A stretch of 64,000 nt of DNA from Mycobacterium neglectum (lineage in GTDB: Bacteria; Actinomycetota; Actinomycetes; Mycobacteriales; Mycobacteriaceae), in NCBI RefSeq assembly GCF_002591975.1, contig NZ_NVQE01000010.1:1-64000 (forward strand), read 5' to 3'. Position 1 is the stretch's first letter. Each line of letters starts with the position of its first letter. The translations under genes and the position numbers were made by a program. Of this stretch, positions 51,848-62,641 are shown one piece after another. Under the pieces are notes generated by a model. The model was not told the origin of the DNA, made no database searches, and saw nothing but the letters and a program-made list of their open reading frames with translations.

Positions 51848-52624
51848 TCAGCGCTCGATCTGGCCCTTGTTGCGCTCGGCCACCGCGCGGAACCGATCAC
51901 CAAGGCCCTCGAAGTCGCGGAGTTGCGCGTTCGCGATCTTCGCCTCGGCGGCCAACGCCGGATCGATGACGGCGGAAGCACCCGTCGTGTAGATCTCCTT
52001 GAGCCCCAACATGGTCGGACGGGGAACCTCGGCGATCTGCGACGCCAATTCGATTGCCCGGTCGAGCAGGTGGTCGTGGACGACAACCTCGGTCACCAGG
52101 CCGATGTGCTCGGCCCGCACCGCGTCGACGACTTCGCCGGTCATCGACAGGCGCCTGGCCATTCCGAGACCGACGAGCTGGGGGAGACGTGCAGTCATGC
52201 CGCCACCGGGCAGGATGCCGACGCGAGCGTGGGTGTCGGCGAACACCGCCCGCTCCGAGGCGATGAGAAAGTCGCAGCCGAGCGCCATTTCGAGGCCGCC
52301 GGTGAACACCGCCCCGTTGATCGCGCCGACGATGGGAGTGCGCATCTTGCCGGTGGCCTCGATGCAGCTGTGCGAGCGGAACTCCGCGAAGTACTTGGAG
52401 CCGTCGCGCTGCGCCTCTTTCAGGTCGACGCCGGCGCAGAACGCCGGGTCGGTGCCCGTGAGCACGACGGCGCGCACCGACTCGTCGTCGTCGGCCTCGG
52501 TCAATGCGGCATACGTCGCACGGATCAGATCGCGGCTCAACGCATTCCGGGCCTCGGGGCGGTTGAGGGTCAACACGCGCACCGGACCGTGGTCGGTGAC
52601 GAGAACGAGCGGAGCGGTGGTCAT
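51848..52624 (-). CDS. Enoyl-CoA hydratase/isomerase (crotonase) family protein
   Basis: A 258-aa crotonase-fold protein. Seen: N-R-P-E-A-R-N-A-L-S near the N-terminus, F-C-A-G-V-D-L-K-E (CoA/oxyanion loop), and G-A-I-N-G-A-V-F-T-G-G-L-E-M-A-L-G-C-D with the first acidic residue in place. The second catalytic Glu of hydratases (before L-G-I-I-P-G-x-G-G) aligns with His in A-D-T-H-A-R-V-G-I-L-P-G-G-G, so a plain hydratase reaction is doubtful; isomerase, hydrolase or another crotonase activity fits better. Start at ATG 52624; a GTG sits just before it. A TACATT -10-like box six bases upstream (52631-52636) suggests a nearly leaderless mRNA. It diverges from the FAD monooxygenase with a shared palindrome between them. 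Confidence 0.82.
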   Translation of the reverse strand: MTTAPLVLVTDHGPVRVLTLNRPEARNALSRDLIRATYAALTEADDDESVRAVVLTGTDPAFCAGVDLKEAQRDGSKYFAEFRSHSCIEATGKMRTPIVGAINGAVFTGGLEMALGCDFLIASERAVFADTHARVGILPGGGMTARLPQLVGLGMARRLSMTGEVVDAVRAEHIGLVTEVVVHDHLLDRAIELASQIAEVPRPTMLGLKEIYTTGASAVIDPALAAEAKIANAQLRDFEGLGDRFRAVAERNKGQIER

Positions 52625-52664
52625 CACACGAATGTAGCGGGCTGCGATTCAAGAGGAGTACATT

Positions 52665-52689
52665 CAATTACGTATCCGTTTCGTAATTG
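52665..52689. promoter_or_regulatory. Candidate TetR operator: perfect 8-bp inverted repeat
   Basis: CAATTACG, nine bases, CGTAATTG. It lies in the divergent region between the crotonase and the FAD monooxygenase, right after a TACATT -10-like box (52659-52664) on the plus strand, so a bound repressor would cover the start of transcription. The TetR gene at 54190, at the end of the monooxygenase unit, is the natural candidate to bind here. Confidence 0.6.
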
Positions 52690-52705
52690 TATGGAGATTG
52701 TTCCG

Positions 52706-54193
52706 ATGGAGCAGGTGTTGGTGGTGGGAGCCGGTCCGGCGGGTTTGGGCCTGGCGTGTGCCCTTATGCAACACGGCATAGCCGTCCGTGTCGTGGACAA
52801 GTCCCCCGGACCGGCGACAACGTCACGGGCGAACTTCCTGCATGCGCGTGGATCGGAGGTGCTCGACCGACTCGATGCACTCGGTGATCTGCCGCAGCGC
52901 TCGGTGCGCGCCATGCAGATCACGAATTACCTCGGCGACAAACCGATCATGCGAATCCGGTTCGGTGACCCCGGCATGCAGACGGCTGCTCCTCCCATGG
53001 TCATCTCGCAGGCGGAGGTCGAGGCAACGCTGCGGAGCCGGCTCGCCGAACTCGGCGGCACGATCGAGTGGGGCACACCGCTGGTCGGCGTGCGACAACA
53101 CGCGTCCGGTGTAGTCGCGACCATCGGCGACGAGGAGACGACTACGGCATGGCTGGTCGGCTGCGACGGCGCCACCAGCACCACCCGCAGGCTCGCCGGC
53201 ATCGGCTTTCCCCGGGTGAAGCTCAGCGAGCGGTTCCTGCTCGCCGACGTCGCATTGGACTGGGATCTGGATCGTTCGGGAACAACCGGCTGGATCCACC
53301 CGAGTGGGATGATCGGCGTGATGCCGATGCCCGGCGGGCTGTGGCGCGTCTTCGCGTACGATCCGGGCCAGCCAGCCGAAAAGCCAACCGAGTCAGAGAT
53401 TCTCGCCCGGCTCGAGCAGATCCTTCCCGAAAGGACCGGCCGTGATGTTCGCGTTCTCGACGCCGACTGGCTGTCGATATTCACCGTGCACCGCGGGCTC
53501 GCCGACACGTACCGGCATGGTCGTGTGCTGATCGCCGGCGACGCCGGCCACATCCACGCACCATTTGGCGGGCAGGGCATGCTCACTGGGCTCGGCGACG
53601 TGGAGAACCTCGCGTGGAAGCTCGCCCTCGTCGTCAACGGCGGCGCCGACGACGCACTGCTCGACACCTATGAGGCGGAGCGGAGGCCGCTGGCCACCGA
53701 GGTGTTGCGCGGCACAAGCGCCGTCACGCGAATCAATGTGGCCCAGGGCCGTTTCGGGCGCTTCATCCGCGACCGAATCGTTGCTCCCATCTTTAAAATT
53801 GCTGCCCTTCAACGGTTGGTGACCTTTAAAGCCTCGCAGCTGTGGGTGAGCTACAGACGGGGTCCGTTGGCCGAGACTTCGCGATTGAAAGCGAGGCTGA
53901 CAGGGAAGCCCAGACCCGGAGACCGGGTTGCGGATCGCGAGTGCTTCCGCACCGACGGCGCGCCGACTCGGCTCTATGTAGAGCTACGCGGACAGTGGGC
54001 GCTGCTGACTTCCGACGACTCGCTGCGGCAGACGGCCCGTGCTCATCTAGGGAACCGCATCGCCATGTTGCGCAGTATCGATCGCGACACCTGGCTGGTG
54101 CGGCCCGATGGCCACTTGGCCTGGCGGGGTGACGATCCCGATGCGTTGGAGCACTGGTTGCGCTCGGCTCTGAGCAGCGGAAGCGTCCGATGA
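52706..54193 (+). CDS. FAD-dependent aromatic-ring-type monooxygenase (PheA/TetX/MhpA class)
   Basis: A 495-aa class A flavoprotein monooxygenase. FAD site V-L-V-V-G-A-G-P-A-G-L-G-L-A, the D-G motif G-C-D-G-A-T-S-T-T-R, and G-R-V-L-I-A-G-D-A-G-H-I-H-A-P-F-G-G-Q-G-M-L-T-G-L-G-D are complete; the C-terminal thioredoxin-like extension of phenol hydroxylase types is present and ends with a conserved V-R-P-D-G-H-L-A-W-R. Such enzymes hydroxylate aromatic or polycyclic compounds with NAD(P)H; the substrate is unknown. I prefer the ATG at 52706 (ggag nine bases upstream); 52691 is an in-frame alternative. The stop overlaps the next TetR gene by 4 nt (ATGA), a typical drug- or aromatic-responsive pair. 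The frame open back to 51818 is antisense to the crotonase. Confidence 0.85.
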   Translation: MEQVLVVGAGPAGLGLACALMQHGIAVRVVDKSPGPATTSRANFLHARGSEVLDRLDALGDLPQRSVRAMQITNYLGDKPIMRIRFGDPGMQTAAPPMVISQAEVEATLRSRLAELGGTIEWGTPLVGVRQHASGVVATIGDEETTTAWLVGCDGATSTTRRLAGIGFPRVKLSERFLLADVALDWDLDRSGTTGWIHPSGMIGVMPMPGGLWRVFAYDPGQPAEKPTESEILARLEQILPERTGRDVRVLDADWLSIFTVHRGLADTYRHGRVLIAGDAGHIHAPFGGQGMLTGLGDVENLAWKLALVVNGGADDALLDTYEAERRPLATEVLRGTSAVTRINVAQGRFGRFIRDRIVAPIFKIAALQRLVTFKASQLWVSYRRGPLAETSRLKARLTGKPRPGDRVADRECFRTDGAPTRLYVELRGQWALLTSDDSLRQTARAHLGNRIAMLRSIDRDTWLVRPDGHLAWRGDDPDALEHWLRSALSSGSVR

Positions 54194-54789
54194 CGACTCC
54201 CGCGCGCGGTCGGCCACGAGACCCCGCGCTCGACACCGCGATTCTCACGGCGGCGCTGGATTTGTTCATCGAGCACGGTATCGCCGGGACGAGTATCGAG
54301 CAGGTCGCCAGGCGGGCAGGGGTGGGAAAGCCGACGGTCTACCGACGCTGGTCGAGCAAGGAGCAGCTCGTCGCCGATGCGATCGAGAGGTTTGTCGCGA
54401 CCGGCGTTCATTGGCCGTCACGCGAGGAGATCGACGCCGTAGGACCGCAGGAGTTGATTCGCCGCAACATCGACGCGGCCGCGCGCACTTCCGCGGACGT
54501 GACATTCCGTGCTCTCGTGGCCCAGATCTACGGATCGGCGGTGACGCATCCGCTATTGATGCGTACGTACTGGGACCATTACGTTGGTCCGCGGCGCGCA
54601 CTCGCCATCGCCATGCTCCAGCGGGCCCAAACTGAGGGTTCCGTTCCGCGCGACGCCGATCTCGACGTGCTCGTCGACATGCTTGCGGGCGCTGTCACCT
54701 ACCGTGTGCTGCAGCCTGATCCGCCGACGGCTCGGCAGATGCGGCGCTACCTCGAATCCGCTTACCGCCAGGTCGGGCTGTTGCCGTGA
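54190..54789 (+). CDS. TetR-family regulator of the FAD monooxygenase unit
   Basis: A 199-aa regulator. HTH region: L-D-L-F-I-E-H-G-I-A-G-T-S-I-E-Q-V-A-R-R-A-G-V-G-K-P-T-V-Y-R-R-W-S-S-K, standard for TetR. The C-terminal part resembles the TetR_C ligand domains that follow an R-P-R-D-P N-terminus. Its start overlaps the monooxygenase stop in ATGA, so the regulator is made with the enzyme, as in autoregulated detoxification operons. It most likely binds the CAATTACG palindrome at 52665 and controls the monooxygenase and perhaps the divergent crotonase. The ligand is unknown. Confidence 0.83.
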   Translation: MTTPARGRPRDPALDTAILTAALDLFIEHGIAGTSIEQVARRAGVGKPTVYRRWSSKEQLVADAIERFVATGVHWPSREEIDAVGPQELIRRNIDAAARTSADVTFRALVAQIYGSAVTHPLLMRTYWDHYVGPRRALAIAMLQRAQTEGSVPRDADLDVLVDMLAGAVTYRVLQPDPPTARQMRRYLESAYRQVGLLP

Positions 54790-54793
54790 CGAG

Positions 54794-56371
54794 CTAGCGC
54801 AGGAACTGGTTGGCGGTGTTCGCCAAGTCCAGCAGCGGTTGCGGCAGGGCGCCGAGGGCGAACGTGACCGCCGCGGTGACCGTGACGACGGCGGTGCTCA
54901 GCACGCTGGGTACCACCACTGTCGGCGCGTCGTCGGGCGGGTCGGTGAAGAACATCAACACGATGACCCGTACGTAGAAGTACGCGGCGACGGCGCTGGC
55001 GAGTACGCCGACGATGACCAGCGGTATCGCGCCGCCCTCGCCCGCCGCCTTGAACACCGCGAACTTGCTGACGAACCCGCTCGTCAACGGGATACCCGCG
55101 AACGCCAGCAGGAACAGCGAGAACACCACCGCCACAACGGGGTACCGCCTGCCCAGTCCGGCCCAGCGCGCCATCGCGGTGTCCTCCTCGCCGGCCGAAT
55201 TGCGGACCAGACTCACCACCGCGAATGCCCCAACGGTGCTGAACCCGTAGGCGAACAGATAGAACAGCGTCGACGACAGGCCGGCTTCGTTCTCGGCGAT
55301 CACACCGGTGAGGATGAATCCGGTATGCGCCACCGCCGAGTACGCGAGCATGCGCTTCACATCGGTCTGCGTGATCGCGGTGATTGTGCCGACGACCATC
55401 GTCAGGATCGCGATCGCCCAGAGCACCGGGCGCCAATCGTCGCGCAGCTCGGGCAGCGCGACGTAGAACAGCCGCAGCATCGCCCCGAACGCCGCGATCT
55501 TGGTGGCTGCGGCCATGAACGCGGTGATCGGAGTCGGAGCGCCCTGATACACGTCGGGGATCCACGAGTGGAAAGGCACGGCGCCGACCTTGAACAGCAC
55601 GCCCACCAGCACCAGCCCCGTACCCATCAGGGCCAACGACGTCTTGCCGGAACCAGCCGCCACCACTTCGGCGATCTCACGCAGATCGAGCGTCCCTGCG
55701 TAGCCGTAGAGCATCGCGGCTCCGAACAAGAAGAATGCCGACGAAAAGGCGCCGAGCAGAAAATATTTCAGCGCCGCTTCCTGCGAGAGCATCCGATTCC
55801 GGCGGGCGAGCCCGCACAGCAGGTACAGCGGCAGCGACAGCACCTCGAGCGCGATGAACATCGTCAGCAGGTCGTCGGCGGCCGGAAACAGCAGCATGCC
55901 GCCGACGGCGAACATCGTCAGCGGGAACACCTCGGTCTGGATGACACCGGCCTTGGTGGCGAGCTGTTCGGCGACGGAGCCGGGAATGGCGGACGCCTGC
56001 GGCGTGAACCCGTCCAGCCCTCGAGTTCCCTTGTCGCCCTGCGATTCTGTCCCGATCTGACGTTCGGCGATGAGCAGGATGCCAAGCACCGCGACCAGCA
56101 GGATGGTGGCCTGCAGGAACAACGCCGGTCTGTCGATGACGACGGCTCCCATGATTGCCGAGCGGCCGACGGTGTCGTGCATATCGCGCGTGAGGGCCAC
56201 CACGGCGACGAAAGCTGCGGCCAGCCCGCCGAGGCACAGCACGAGCTGGGCGGCGTACCTACGTTGGCGCGGCAGAAATGCCTCGACGAGGACGCCGGCG
56301 ATCGCCACCCCGAACACGATCAGCATCGGGGACAGCAGGTCGTACTCGACGACGGGCGTTTGCAGGTTCAT
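54794..56371 (-). CDS. nuoN: NADH-quinone oxidoreductase subunit N
   Basis: A 525-aa membrane subunit of complex I, of the antiporter-like type. About 14 membrane helices; the proton-channel block reads K-V-G-A-V-P-F-H-S-W-I-P-D-V-Y-Q-G-A-P-T-P (Lys and Glu/Asp relay of Proton_antipo_M), and R-M-L-A-Y-S-A-V-A-H-T-G-F follows. It is the last gene of the nuo operon here; its ATG overlaps the nuoM stop by 4 nt. Four bases separate its stop from the convergent tetR stop. Confidence 0.94.
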   Translation of the reverse strand: MNLQTPVVEYDLLSPMLIVFGVAIAGVLVEAFLPRQRRYAAQLVLCLGGLAAAFVAVVALTRDMHDTVGRSAIMGAVVIDRPALFLQATILLVAVLGILLIAERQIGTESQGDKGTRGLDGFTPQASAIPGSVAEQLATKAGVIQTEVFPLTMFAVGGMLLFPAADDLLTMFIALEVLSLPLYLLCGLARRNRMLSQEAALKYFLLGAFSSAFFLFGAAMLYGYAGTLDLREIAEVVAAGSGKTSLALMGTGLVLVGVLFKVGAVPFHSWIPDVYQGAPTPITAFMAAATKIAAFGAMLRLFYVALPELRDDWRPVLWAIAILTMVVGTITAITQTDVKRMLAYSAVAHTGFILTGVIAENEAGLSSTLFYLFAYGFSTVGAFAVVSLVRNSAGEEDTAMARWAGLGRRYPVVAVVFSLFLLAFAGIPLTSGFVSKFAVFKAAGEGGAIPLVIVGVLASAVAAYFYVRVIVLMFFTDPPDDAPTVVVPSVLSTAVVTVTAAVTFALGALPQPLLDLANTANQFLR

Positions 56372-57933
56372 CGCGTCGGCCCTTCTGCGAACTGAGGAAC
56401 CGGATCAGGTTGGTCGATCGTGGTCAGCGTGTGGGTGACCGCGGGGTTGATCACGTCAAGTGCGGGTTTGGGGTACACGCCCAATACGATCAGCAGCGCG
56501 ATGAGCGGTGCGATGACGAGGATCTCGCGTGGTACGAGATCCCGTAGCTTCTCGTTGCCGTCCTTGACCGGACCGGTCATCATCCGTTGGTACATCCACA
56601 GGATGTACACGGCGGACAAGACCAGTGCGGTGGATGCGAATACCGCGAACACCGGATAGCGGGTGAATGTGCCGACCAGCACCAGGAATTCGCTGATGAA
56701 CGGCGCCAACCCGGGCAGAGACAGTGTCGCAAGGCCCGAAATCAGGAAAGTGCCTGCCAGGACGGGCGCGACTTTTTGCACGCCGCCATAGGAGTCGATC
56801 AGGCGACTGCCTCTGCGCGACACCAGGAACCCCGCAATCAGGAACAGGGCTGCGGTCGAAAGGCCGTGGTTGACCATGTACAGCGTCGAACCGGACTGCC
56901 CCTGACTCGTCATCACGAAGATGCCGAGGATGATGAAGCCGAAGTGGGAGATCGACGTGTAGGCGATCAAGCGCATCACATCGGTCTGGCCGATCGCCAC
57001 AATCGCCCCGTAGACGATGCCGATCACCGCCAGCGTGATGATCATCGGACGGAAATACGTTGCGGAGTCCGGGAACAACTGCAGGCAGTACCGCAGCATG
57101 CCGAACGTGCCGACCTTGTCCATGATCGCCATCATCAGCACCGCGCTGGCGGGCGTGGCCTCGACGGCGGCGTCCGGCAGCCAACGGTGGAACGGCCACA
57201 GCGGCGCCTTGACCGCGAACGCGAACATGAAGCCGAGGAACAACAGGTTCATCACGGCCGGATTGACGACGAACTCGCCGCTCGACACCGCTTCGACGAT
57301 CAAGCGGAAGTCGAACGTGCCGCTCTCGAAGGCATCGCTGCCTGCGGTGACGACGTAGAGGCCGATCACCGCGGCCAGCATGACCAGGCCGCCGAACAGG
57401 TTGTACAGCAGGAACTTCACCGCCGCCTTAGAGCGACCCTCGCCCCCGAAGCCGCCGATGAGGAAGTACATCGGGATCAGCATCGCCTCGAAGAAGACGT
57501 AGAACAGCAGGATGTCCAGCGAGACGAGAGACATGATGACCATGCCCTCGACGGCCAGCGTCAGTGCGAAGTACGCGTGCGTCGAGCGACCACCCCATGC
57601 GGCCTCGTCGCTGACGTCGTTCCAGCCGGCGATCAGCAGCAATGGCACCAGCACCGCGGTGAGCGCGACGATCGCCAGTGCGATGCCGTCCAACCCGAGG
57701 ATGTAGCCGGTGCCGAAAGACGGCATCCACGTATGGGATTCGACGAACTGGTACTGATCACCGCCGGGATCGAAGTTCACCGCGAGCAGCACCGTGATGG
57801 CCAGCACCACGACCGAGATCACCAGCGCCAGCCACTTGGATGCCGCGCGTAGCGATGCGGGCAGCAGGATCACCACCGCGGCGCCGACCATCGGCACCAC
57901 CCACAGAACTGTCAACCACGGCAATGAGGTCAC
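56368..57933 (-). CDS. nuoM: NADH-quinone oxidoreductase subunit M
   Basis: A 521-aa antiporter-like proton-pumping subunit of complex I. Seen: [17 protein letters not shown] (conserved Glu in helix 5), [24 protein letters not shown] block (Lys in helix 7), and [13 protein letters not shown]. The GTG at 57933 overlaps the nuoL stop in GTGA; the longer open frame (to 58356) is out of family and antisense-like. It is translationally coupled on both sides. Confidence 0.94.
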   Translation of the reverse strand: MTSLPWLTVLWVVPMVGAAVVILLPASLRAASKWLALVISVVVLAITVLLAVNFDPGGDQYQFVESHTWMPSFGTGYILGLDGIALAIVALTAVLVPLLLIAGWNDVSDEAAWGGRSTHAYFALTLAVEGMVIMSLVSLDILLFYVFFEAMLIPMYFLIGGFGGEGRSKAAVKFLLYNLFGGLVMLAAVIGLYVVTAGSDAFESGTFDFRLIVEAVSSGEFVVNPAVMNLLFLGFMFAFAVKAPLWPFHRWLPDAAVEATPASAVLMMAIMDKVGTFGMLRYCLQLFPDSATYFRPMIITLAVIGIVYGAIVAIGQTDVMRLIAYTSISHFGFIILGIFVMTSQGQSGSTLYMVNHGLSTAALFLIAGFLVSRRGSRLIDSYGGVQKVAPVLAGTFLISGLATLSLPGLAPFISEFLVLVGTFTRYPVFAVFASTALVLSAVYILWMYQRMMTGPVKDGNEKLRDLVPREILVIAPLIALLIVLGVYPKPALDVINPAVTHTLTTIDQPDPVPQFAEGPTR

Positions 57934-59810
57934 CACAGTTGCACCGCCAGGATCGCGCCGACGATGAGTAACGCGCCTGCCAACATCGACAGTGCATAGG
58001 AGCGGGCGAAACCGGTCTGCAACTGCCGCAGGCCGGACGATGAGCGGGTGACCAGTGCGGCCAATCCGGTTCCCGCGCCGTCCACTGCCTCGTCGTCGAT
58101 TTCGACCAACCCCCTGGCGACCAGCTGACCCGGTCGCATGAATAGCTCTTCGTTGAGTGCGTCGCCGTACAGGTCGTTGCGGGCCGCCACGGTGAGTGCC
58201 GAGCCCGTAGGCACCTCTTCGGGCACCGCACGGGTGCCGTACATCCGGTAGGCGATCGCGATACCGACGGCCACCACGGAAAGGATCACGGTGGTGACCA
58301 CCCACACCGGTGCGACGTGGTGGATCTCGTGGCTGCCGACGACGGGTTCCAGCCAATGCTCGAGTGTGCCGCCGATGGCGAACGCCGCGCCGGAACCGAC
58401 TGACCCGATGGCCAGCAGGATCATCGGCCAGGTCATGACCTTTGGTGACTCATGCGGATGCGCGTCCGGCGCCCAACGCTTTTCGCCGAAGAACGTCATC
58501 AGCATCACGCGGGTCATATAGAACGCGGTGATACCTGCACCGAGGATCGCCGTGCCACCGAGAATGTAGCCCTTGACTCCGCCCGCACCGAGTGCAGCCT
58601 CGATGATGCCGTCCTTGGAGAAGAAGCCGGCCAGGGGCGGCACACCGATGATCGCCAGGTAGCCGAGCCCGAACGTCGCGAAAGTGATCGGCAGGGCCTT
58701 GCGCAGACCGCCGTAGCGGCGCATGTTGACCTCGTCGTTCATCCCGTGCATCACCGACCCCGCGCCGAGGAACAGGCCGGCCTTGAAGAAGCCGTGGGTG
58801 AGCAGGTGCATGATCGCGAACGCGTATCCGGCCGGTCCGAGGCCGGCCGCCAGCACCATGTAGCCGATCTGCGACATCGTCGATGCGGCAAGCGCTTTCT
58901 TGATGTCGTCCTTGGCGCAGCCGATGATCGCGCCGAACAGCAACGTGACAGCGCCGACGATCACGACACCGAGTTGCGCATACGGTGCGAGGTCGAAGAC
59001 CGGGCCCGAACGCACGATCAGGTAGACGCCTGCGGTCACCATCGTCGCGGCGTGGATGAGCGCCGACACCGGTGTCGGACCCTCCATCGCGTCGCCAAGC
59101 CAGGACTGCAGTGGCACCTGGGCGGACTTGCCGCACGCGGCCAGCAGGAGCAGCAGGCCGATCGCCGTCAGCACTCCGTCGCTGACCCCAGGCGCTGCGG
59201 CGAAGACGCCTTCGAAGGAGATGGACCCGATATAGGCGAACATCACCATCAAAGCGACGGCCAGACCGATGTCGCCGACACGGTTGACGACGAACGCCTT
59301 CTTCGCCGCAGTCGCCGCCGACGGCTTGTGCGCCCAGAACCCGATCAGCAGGTACGACGCCAGGCCCACGCCCTCCCAGCCGACGTAGAGCCCCAAATAG
59401 TTGTCGGCGAGCACCAGCAGCAGCATCGCGGACAGGAACAGATTGAGGTAGGCGAAAAACCGCCGCCGCTCGGGATCTTCGGCCATGTAGCCGATGGAGT
59501 AGATGTGGATCAGCGAGCCGACACCGGTGATCAGCAGTACGAAGCACATCGACAACTGGTCGAGGTGCAGACCGAAGTCGACCTGCAGACCCGCCACCGG
59601 CACCCAACTGAACAGCGATTCTCCGATGGTGCGATGTTCGGCGTCGCGGCCGAGCATGTCGGTGAACAGCATCGCGCCGACAACGAACGCGCCGAGCGAG
59701 GCGGCAGTGCCAAGCAGGTGGCCCCAGCCGTTCGTGCGCCGTCCGCCCAACAGAAGTATCGTCGCGCCTGCCATCGGCAGGGCGATAGTGAGCCACACTG
59801 GAATCGTCAT
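57930..59810 (-). CDS. nuoL: NADH-quinone oxidoreductase subunit L
   Basis: A 626-aa antiporter-like subunit with about 16 membrane helices. Motifs: F-G-L-H-L-D-Q-L-S near helix 3, [16 protein letters not shown] (conserved Glu), [34 protein letters not shown], and [11 protein letters not shown]. The C-terminal amphipathic lateral helix expected for NuoL is consistent with the length. Six bases separate it from nuoK. Confidence 0.95.
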   Translation of the reverse strand: MTIPVWLTIALPMAGATILLLGGRRTNGWGHLLGTAASLGAFVVGAMLFTDMLGRDAEHRTIGESLFSWVPVAGLQVDFGLHLDQLSMCFVLLITGVGSLIHIYSIGYMAEDPERRRFFAYLNLFLSAMLLLVLADNYLGLYVGWEGVGLASYLLIGFWAHKPSAATAAKKAFVVNRVGDIGLAVALMVMFAYIGSISFEGVFAAAPGVSDGVLTAIGLLLLLAACGKSAQVPLQSWLGDAMEGPTPVSALIHAATMVTAGVYLIVRSGPVFDLAPYAQLGVVIVGAVTLLFGAIIGCAKDDIKKALAASTMSQIGYMVLAAGLGPAGYAFAIMHLLTHGFFKAGLFLGAGSVMHGMNDEVNMRRYGGLRKALPITFATFGLGYLAIIGVPPLAGFFSKDGIIEAALGAGGVKGYILGGTAILGAGITAFYMTRVMLMTFFGEKRWAPDAHPHESPKVMTWPMILLAIGSVGSGAAFAIGGTLEHWLEPVVGSHEIHHVAPVWVVTTVILSVVAVGIAIAYRMYGTRAVPEEVPTGSALTVAARNDLYGDALNEELFMRPGQLVARGLVEIDDEAVDGAGTGLAALVTRSSSGLRQLQTGFARSYALSMLAGALLIVGAILAVQLW

Positions 59811-59816
59811 CGCGCC

Positions 59817-60116
59817 CTAGTGTTTCAGCAGACTTGCGTCGTCGACCGAAGCCGAACGGCGGGTACGGAAGATCGTCATGATGATGGCCAGCCCCACCAC
59901 GACCTCGCAGGCGGCGACCACCATGGTGAAGAAGGCCACCATCTGGCCGTCGAGTTGGCCGTGCATGCGGGAGAACGTCACAAAGGCGAGGTTGCAGGCG
60001 TTGAGCATCAGCTCGACGCACATGAACATGATGATGGCGTTGCGGCGCAACAGCACTCCGGCCGCACCGATCGTGAACAAGAGAGCGGACAGGTACAGGT
60101 AGTTGTCGGGGTTCAC
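59817..60116 (-). CDS. nuoK: NADH-quinone oxidoreductase subunit K
   Basis: A 99-aa complex I subunit with three membrane helices. Signature: [27 protein letters not shown], with the conserved Glu in helix 2, and a second Glu in helix 3 ([10 protein letters not shown]). ATG overlaps the nuoJ stop by 4 nt. Confidence 0.94.
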   Translation of the reverse strand: MNPDNYLYLSALLFTIGAAGVLLRRNAIIMFMCVELMLNACNLAFVTFSRMHGQLDGQMVAFFTMVVAACEVVVGLAIIMTIFRTRRSASVDDASLLKH

Positions 60117-60883
60117 TTGTCGTCACCACCGCCGTCGGTCGGATCCACCGTCCGCTTTTGCAGCAGCGCACTGACGGACAGCTCTGAGACCGATCCATCG
60201 GGAAGGCGCGCAGCCATGTCGACGGCGTTGTTGCGTGCGTACACACCGGGGTTGGGCAAGGTCGTCGGGTATCCGCCCGGTTGGAAGCGTTCCTCGGACA
60301 ACTCGCGCTGGGTCTTGCGGCGTTCGAAGCGTTCGCGGTGGGCCAGCACCATTGCGCCAAGGGCGGCGGTGATCAGCAGCGCACCGGTCAACTCGAAGGC
60401 CCACAGGTATTCGGTGAAGATGAGGACGGCCAGGCCCTGGACATTGCCGCCGGCATTGGCTTGCTCCAGTCCGACGAATCCGCCCACCGAGACACTGCCG
60501 ATCCCCGCGATGAGTAGGACGCCGAAGCCGACGCCGATCGCGATGGCCGCGACGCGTTGTCCCCGAATGGTTTCGACCAATGACTCCGAGGTGTCGACGC
60601 CGACGAGCATGAGCACGAACAGGAACAACATCATCACCGCGCCGGTATAGACCACTATTTGCACGACGCCGAGGAACAGCGCGTCCTGGGCGATGTAGAA
60701 GACCGCAAGCACGATCATCGTGGTGGCCAGGAACATGGCCGAGTACACCGCTTTCGGTGCGGCGACGACGCCCACCGCTCCGGCGACCGCGACGGTGCCC
60801 AGCACCCAGAACAACACGGCTTCTGTCGTGGAGGTGTGGCCGGCTACGTCAGCGGCGGCTGACGCGAAGAACTCCAGCGTCAC
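60113..60883 (-). CDS. nuoJ: NADH-quinone oxidoreductase subunit J
   Basis: A 256-aa membrane subunit of complex I. Five helices with the family block [24 protein letters not shown]. It has the longer hydrophilic C-terminus usual in actinobacteria. The GTG at 60883 overlaps the nuoI stop in GTGA; the open frame beyond (to 61111) overlaps nuoI and is not used. Confidence 0.92.
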   Translation of the reverse strand: MTLEFFASAAADVAGHTSTTEAVLFWVLGTVAVAGAVGVVAAPKAVYSAMFLATTMIVLAVFYIAQDALFLGVVQIVVYTGAVMMLFLFVLMLVGVDTSESLVETIRGQRVAAIAIGVGFGVLLIAGIGSVSVGGFVGLEQANAGGNVQGLAVLIFTEYLWAFELTGALLITAALGAMVLAHRERFERRKTQRELSEERFQPGGYPTTLPNPGVYARNNAVDMAARLPDGSVSELSVSALLQKRTVDPTDGGGDDK

Positions 60884-61404
60884 GTGGCGTCCTCGGTCAC
60901 CGGCTTGATGTTGCCGCGGTAGTAGTCCTCGTCGGTGCTCCCCGGTTGCATCGGATGGGGCGGGGGCAGCATGCCGGACTTCAGCGGGGCGAGCAGTTTG
61001 TCCTTGCCCCAGATCAAGTCGGCGCGATTGTCGTCGGCCATCTCGTACTCGTTGGTCATCGTCAGGGCCCGGGTCGGGCATGCCTCGATGCACAACCCGC
61101 AGCCGATGCACCGGAGGTAGTTGATCTGGTAGACGCGGCCGTAACGCTCACCGGGCGAGAATCGTTCGTCTTCGGAGTTGTCGGCGCCCTCGACGAAGAT
61201 GGCGTCGGCCGGGCAGGCCCACGCGCACAACTCACAGCCGATGCACTTCTCCAGGCCGTCGTCGTAGCGGTTGAGTTGGTGCCGGCCGTGATAGCGCTTG
61301 GACGTCGGGCCTGGCTTCTCCGGGTATTCCTCGGTAATGCGCTTCTTGAACATGGTGCCGAACGTCACGCCGAAGCCGGCGATCGCATCGAAGAACTTAG
61401 GCAT
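60880..61404 (-). CDS. nuoI: NADH-quinone oxidoreductase subunit I
   Basis: A 174-aa peripheral subunit carrying two 4Fe-4S clusters. The two ferredoxin motifs are [12 protein letters not shown] and [12 protein letters not shown], with the family leader [10 protein letters not shown]. It passes electrons to NuoB in the quinone module. Its start overlaps the nuoH end by 8 nt. Confidence 0.95.
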   Translation of the reverse strand: MPKFFDAIAGFGVTFGTMFKKRITEEYPEKPGPTSKRYHGRHQLNRYDDGLEKCIGCELCAWACPADAIFVEGADNSEDERFSPGERYGRVYQINYLRCIGCGLCIEACPTRALTMTNEYEMADDNRADLIWGKDKLLAPLKSGMLPPPHPMQPGSTDEDYYRGNIKPVTEDAT

Positions 61405-62641
61405 CTGCTGTCTCCTTTGAAGCCGTATCCCTGGTGGCAGTCGGCAGCGGTGGCACGGGGAACGCGCCTGACCGCATGGCCTGCGGTGGGATCTTCTGAA
61501 TGTTTCTGGCCCGCACGGTTCTCCACAGCGCGAACAGCAGGATCAGCGCCACCACTGCGCCCACCGTGATCAGACCGGTCGAAAGCTGGTTGTAGCCCTG
61601 GTTGCGAAGGCTGCGCGTGGAGGAGACGATCACGATCCAGATCAACGAGACTGGGATGAGCACCTTCCAGCCGAGCGCCATGAACTGGTCGTAGCGCATC
61701 CGGGGCAGTGTTCCGCGCAGCCAGAAGAACATGAACATGAAGCCCCACACCTTGGCGATGAACCACAGCAGCGGCCACCAGCCCGTGTTGGCGCCGTCCC
61801 ACAAGTTGATAGGCCACGGCGCATGCCATCCCCCGAGGAACAGCGTGGTGGCCAGTGCCGACACCGTGAACATGTTGACGTACTCGGCAAGCATGAACAT
61901 CGCGAACTTGATGGACGAATACTCGGTGTGGAACCCACCGACCAGTTCACCCTCGGCCTCGGGCAGATCGAAGGGCGCCCGGTTGGTTTCGCCGACCATC
62001 GAGATCACGTAGACGACGAAAGACGGCAGCAGCAGGAAGATGTACCAAGTGCCGTCCTGCGCGGCGACGATGCCCGAGGTCGACATCGTGCCGGCGTAGA
62101 TGAAGACCGCGACGAACGACAGGGCCATCGCAATTTCGTAGGAGATCACCTGCGCGCTCGATCGAATACCGCCCAACAGGGGATAGGTGGAACCGGAAGC
62201 CCAGCCCGCCAATACGATTCCGTACACCCCGATCGACGTCGCGGCGAGCACGAACAGCACCGCCATCGGCATGTCGGTCAGCTGCAGCGCGGTGCGATGT
62301 CCGAAGATCGACACCTCGCCGCCCATCGGGATCACGGAGAACGCGATGAACGCGGGAACCACGGAGATGACCGGCGCCGCAAGGTAGATGAACTTGTCCA
62401 CTCCGGCCGGGATGAGGCCCTCTTTGAGGGCCAGCTTGACCCCGTCGACCAGTGATTGCAGCAGTCCCCACGGTCCGACGCGGTTCGGTCCCGGGCGCAT
62501 CTGCATATAGCCGAGGATCTTGCGCTCGAGGAGGATCGCCACCAACAAGGACAGCATCAGGAAGACGAAGATTCCCAGCGCCTTGAGCAGGATCAGCCAC
62601 CACGGGTCGTGCCCGAACAGCGTGGGGTCGGGGTAGGTCAT
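61397..62641 (-). CDS. nuoH: NADH-quinone oxidoreductase subunit H
   Basis: A 414-aa membrane subunit that forms the quinone-binding channel. Motifs: [26 protein letters not shown] and [26 protein letters not shown]. The C-terminal tail is hydrophilic as in mycobacteria. The ATG at 62641 overlaps the nuoG stop by 4 nt; the frame open to 63016 is a shadow of nuoG. Confidence 0.95.
   Translation of the reverse strand: MTYPDPTLFGHDPWWLILLKALGIFVFLMLSLLVAILLERKILGYMQMRPGPNRVGPWGLLQSLVDGVKLALKEGLIPAGVDKFIYLAAPVISVVPAFIAFSVIPMGGEVSIFGHRTALQLTDMPMAVLFVLAATSIGVYGIVLAGWASGSTYPLLGGIRSSAQVISYEIAMALSFVAVFIYAGTMSTSGIVAAQDGTWYIFLLLPSFVVYVISMVGETNRAPFDLPEAEGELVGGFHTEYSSIKFAMFMLAEYVNMFTVSALATTLFLGGWHAPWPINLWDGANTGWWPLLWFIAKVWGFMFMFFWLRGTLPRMRYDQFMALGWKVLIPVSLIWIVIVSSTRSLRNQGYNQLSTGLITVGAVVALILLFALWRTVRARNIQKIPPQAMRSGAFPVPPLPTATRDTASKETADA

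Noticed and set aside
51818..54193. 791-aa reading of the FAD monooxygenase frame
   Set aside because: The first ~290 residues are antisense to the crotonase gene and the family begins at the ATG at 52706 or 52691.
58452..60650. 732-aa plus-strand frame opposite nuoL/K/J
   Set aside because: Shadow of the nuo genes; highly charged, no motif, and the minus strand is clearly coding.
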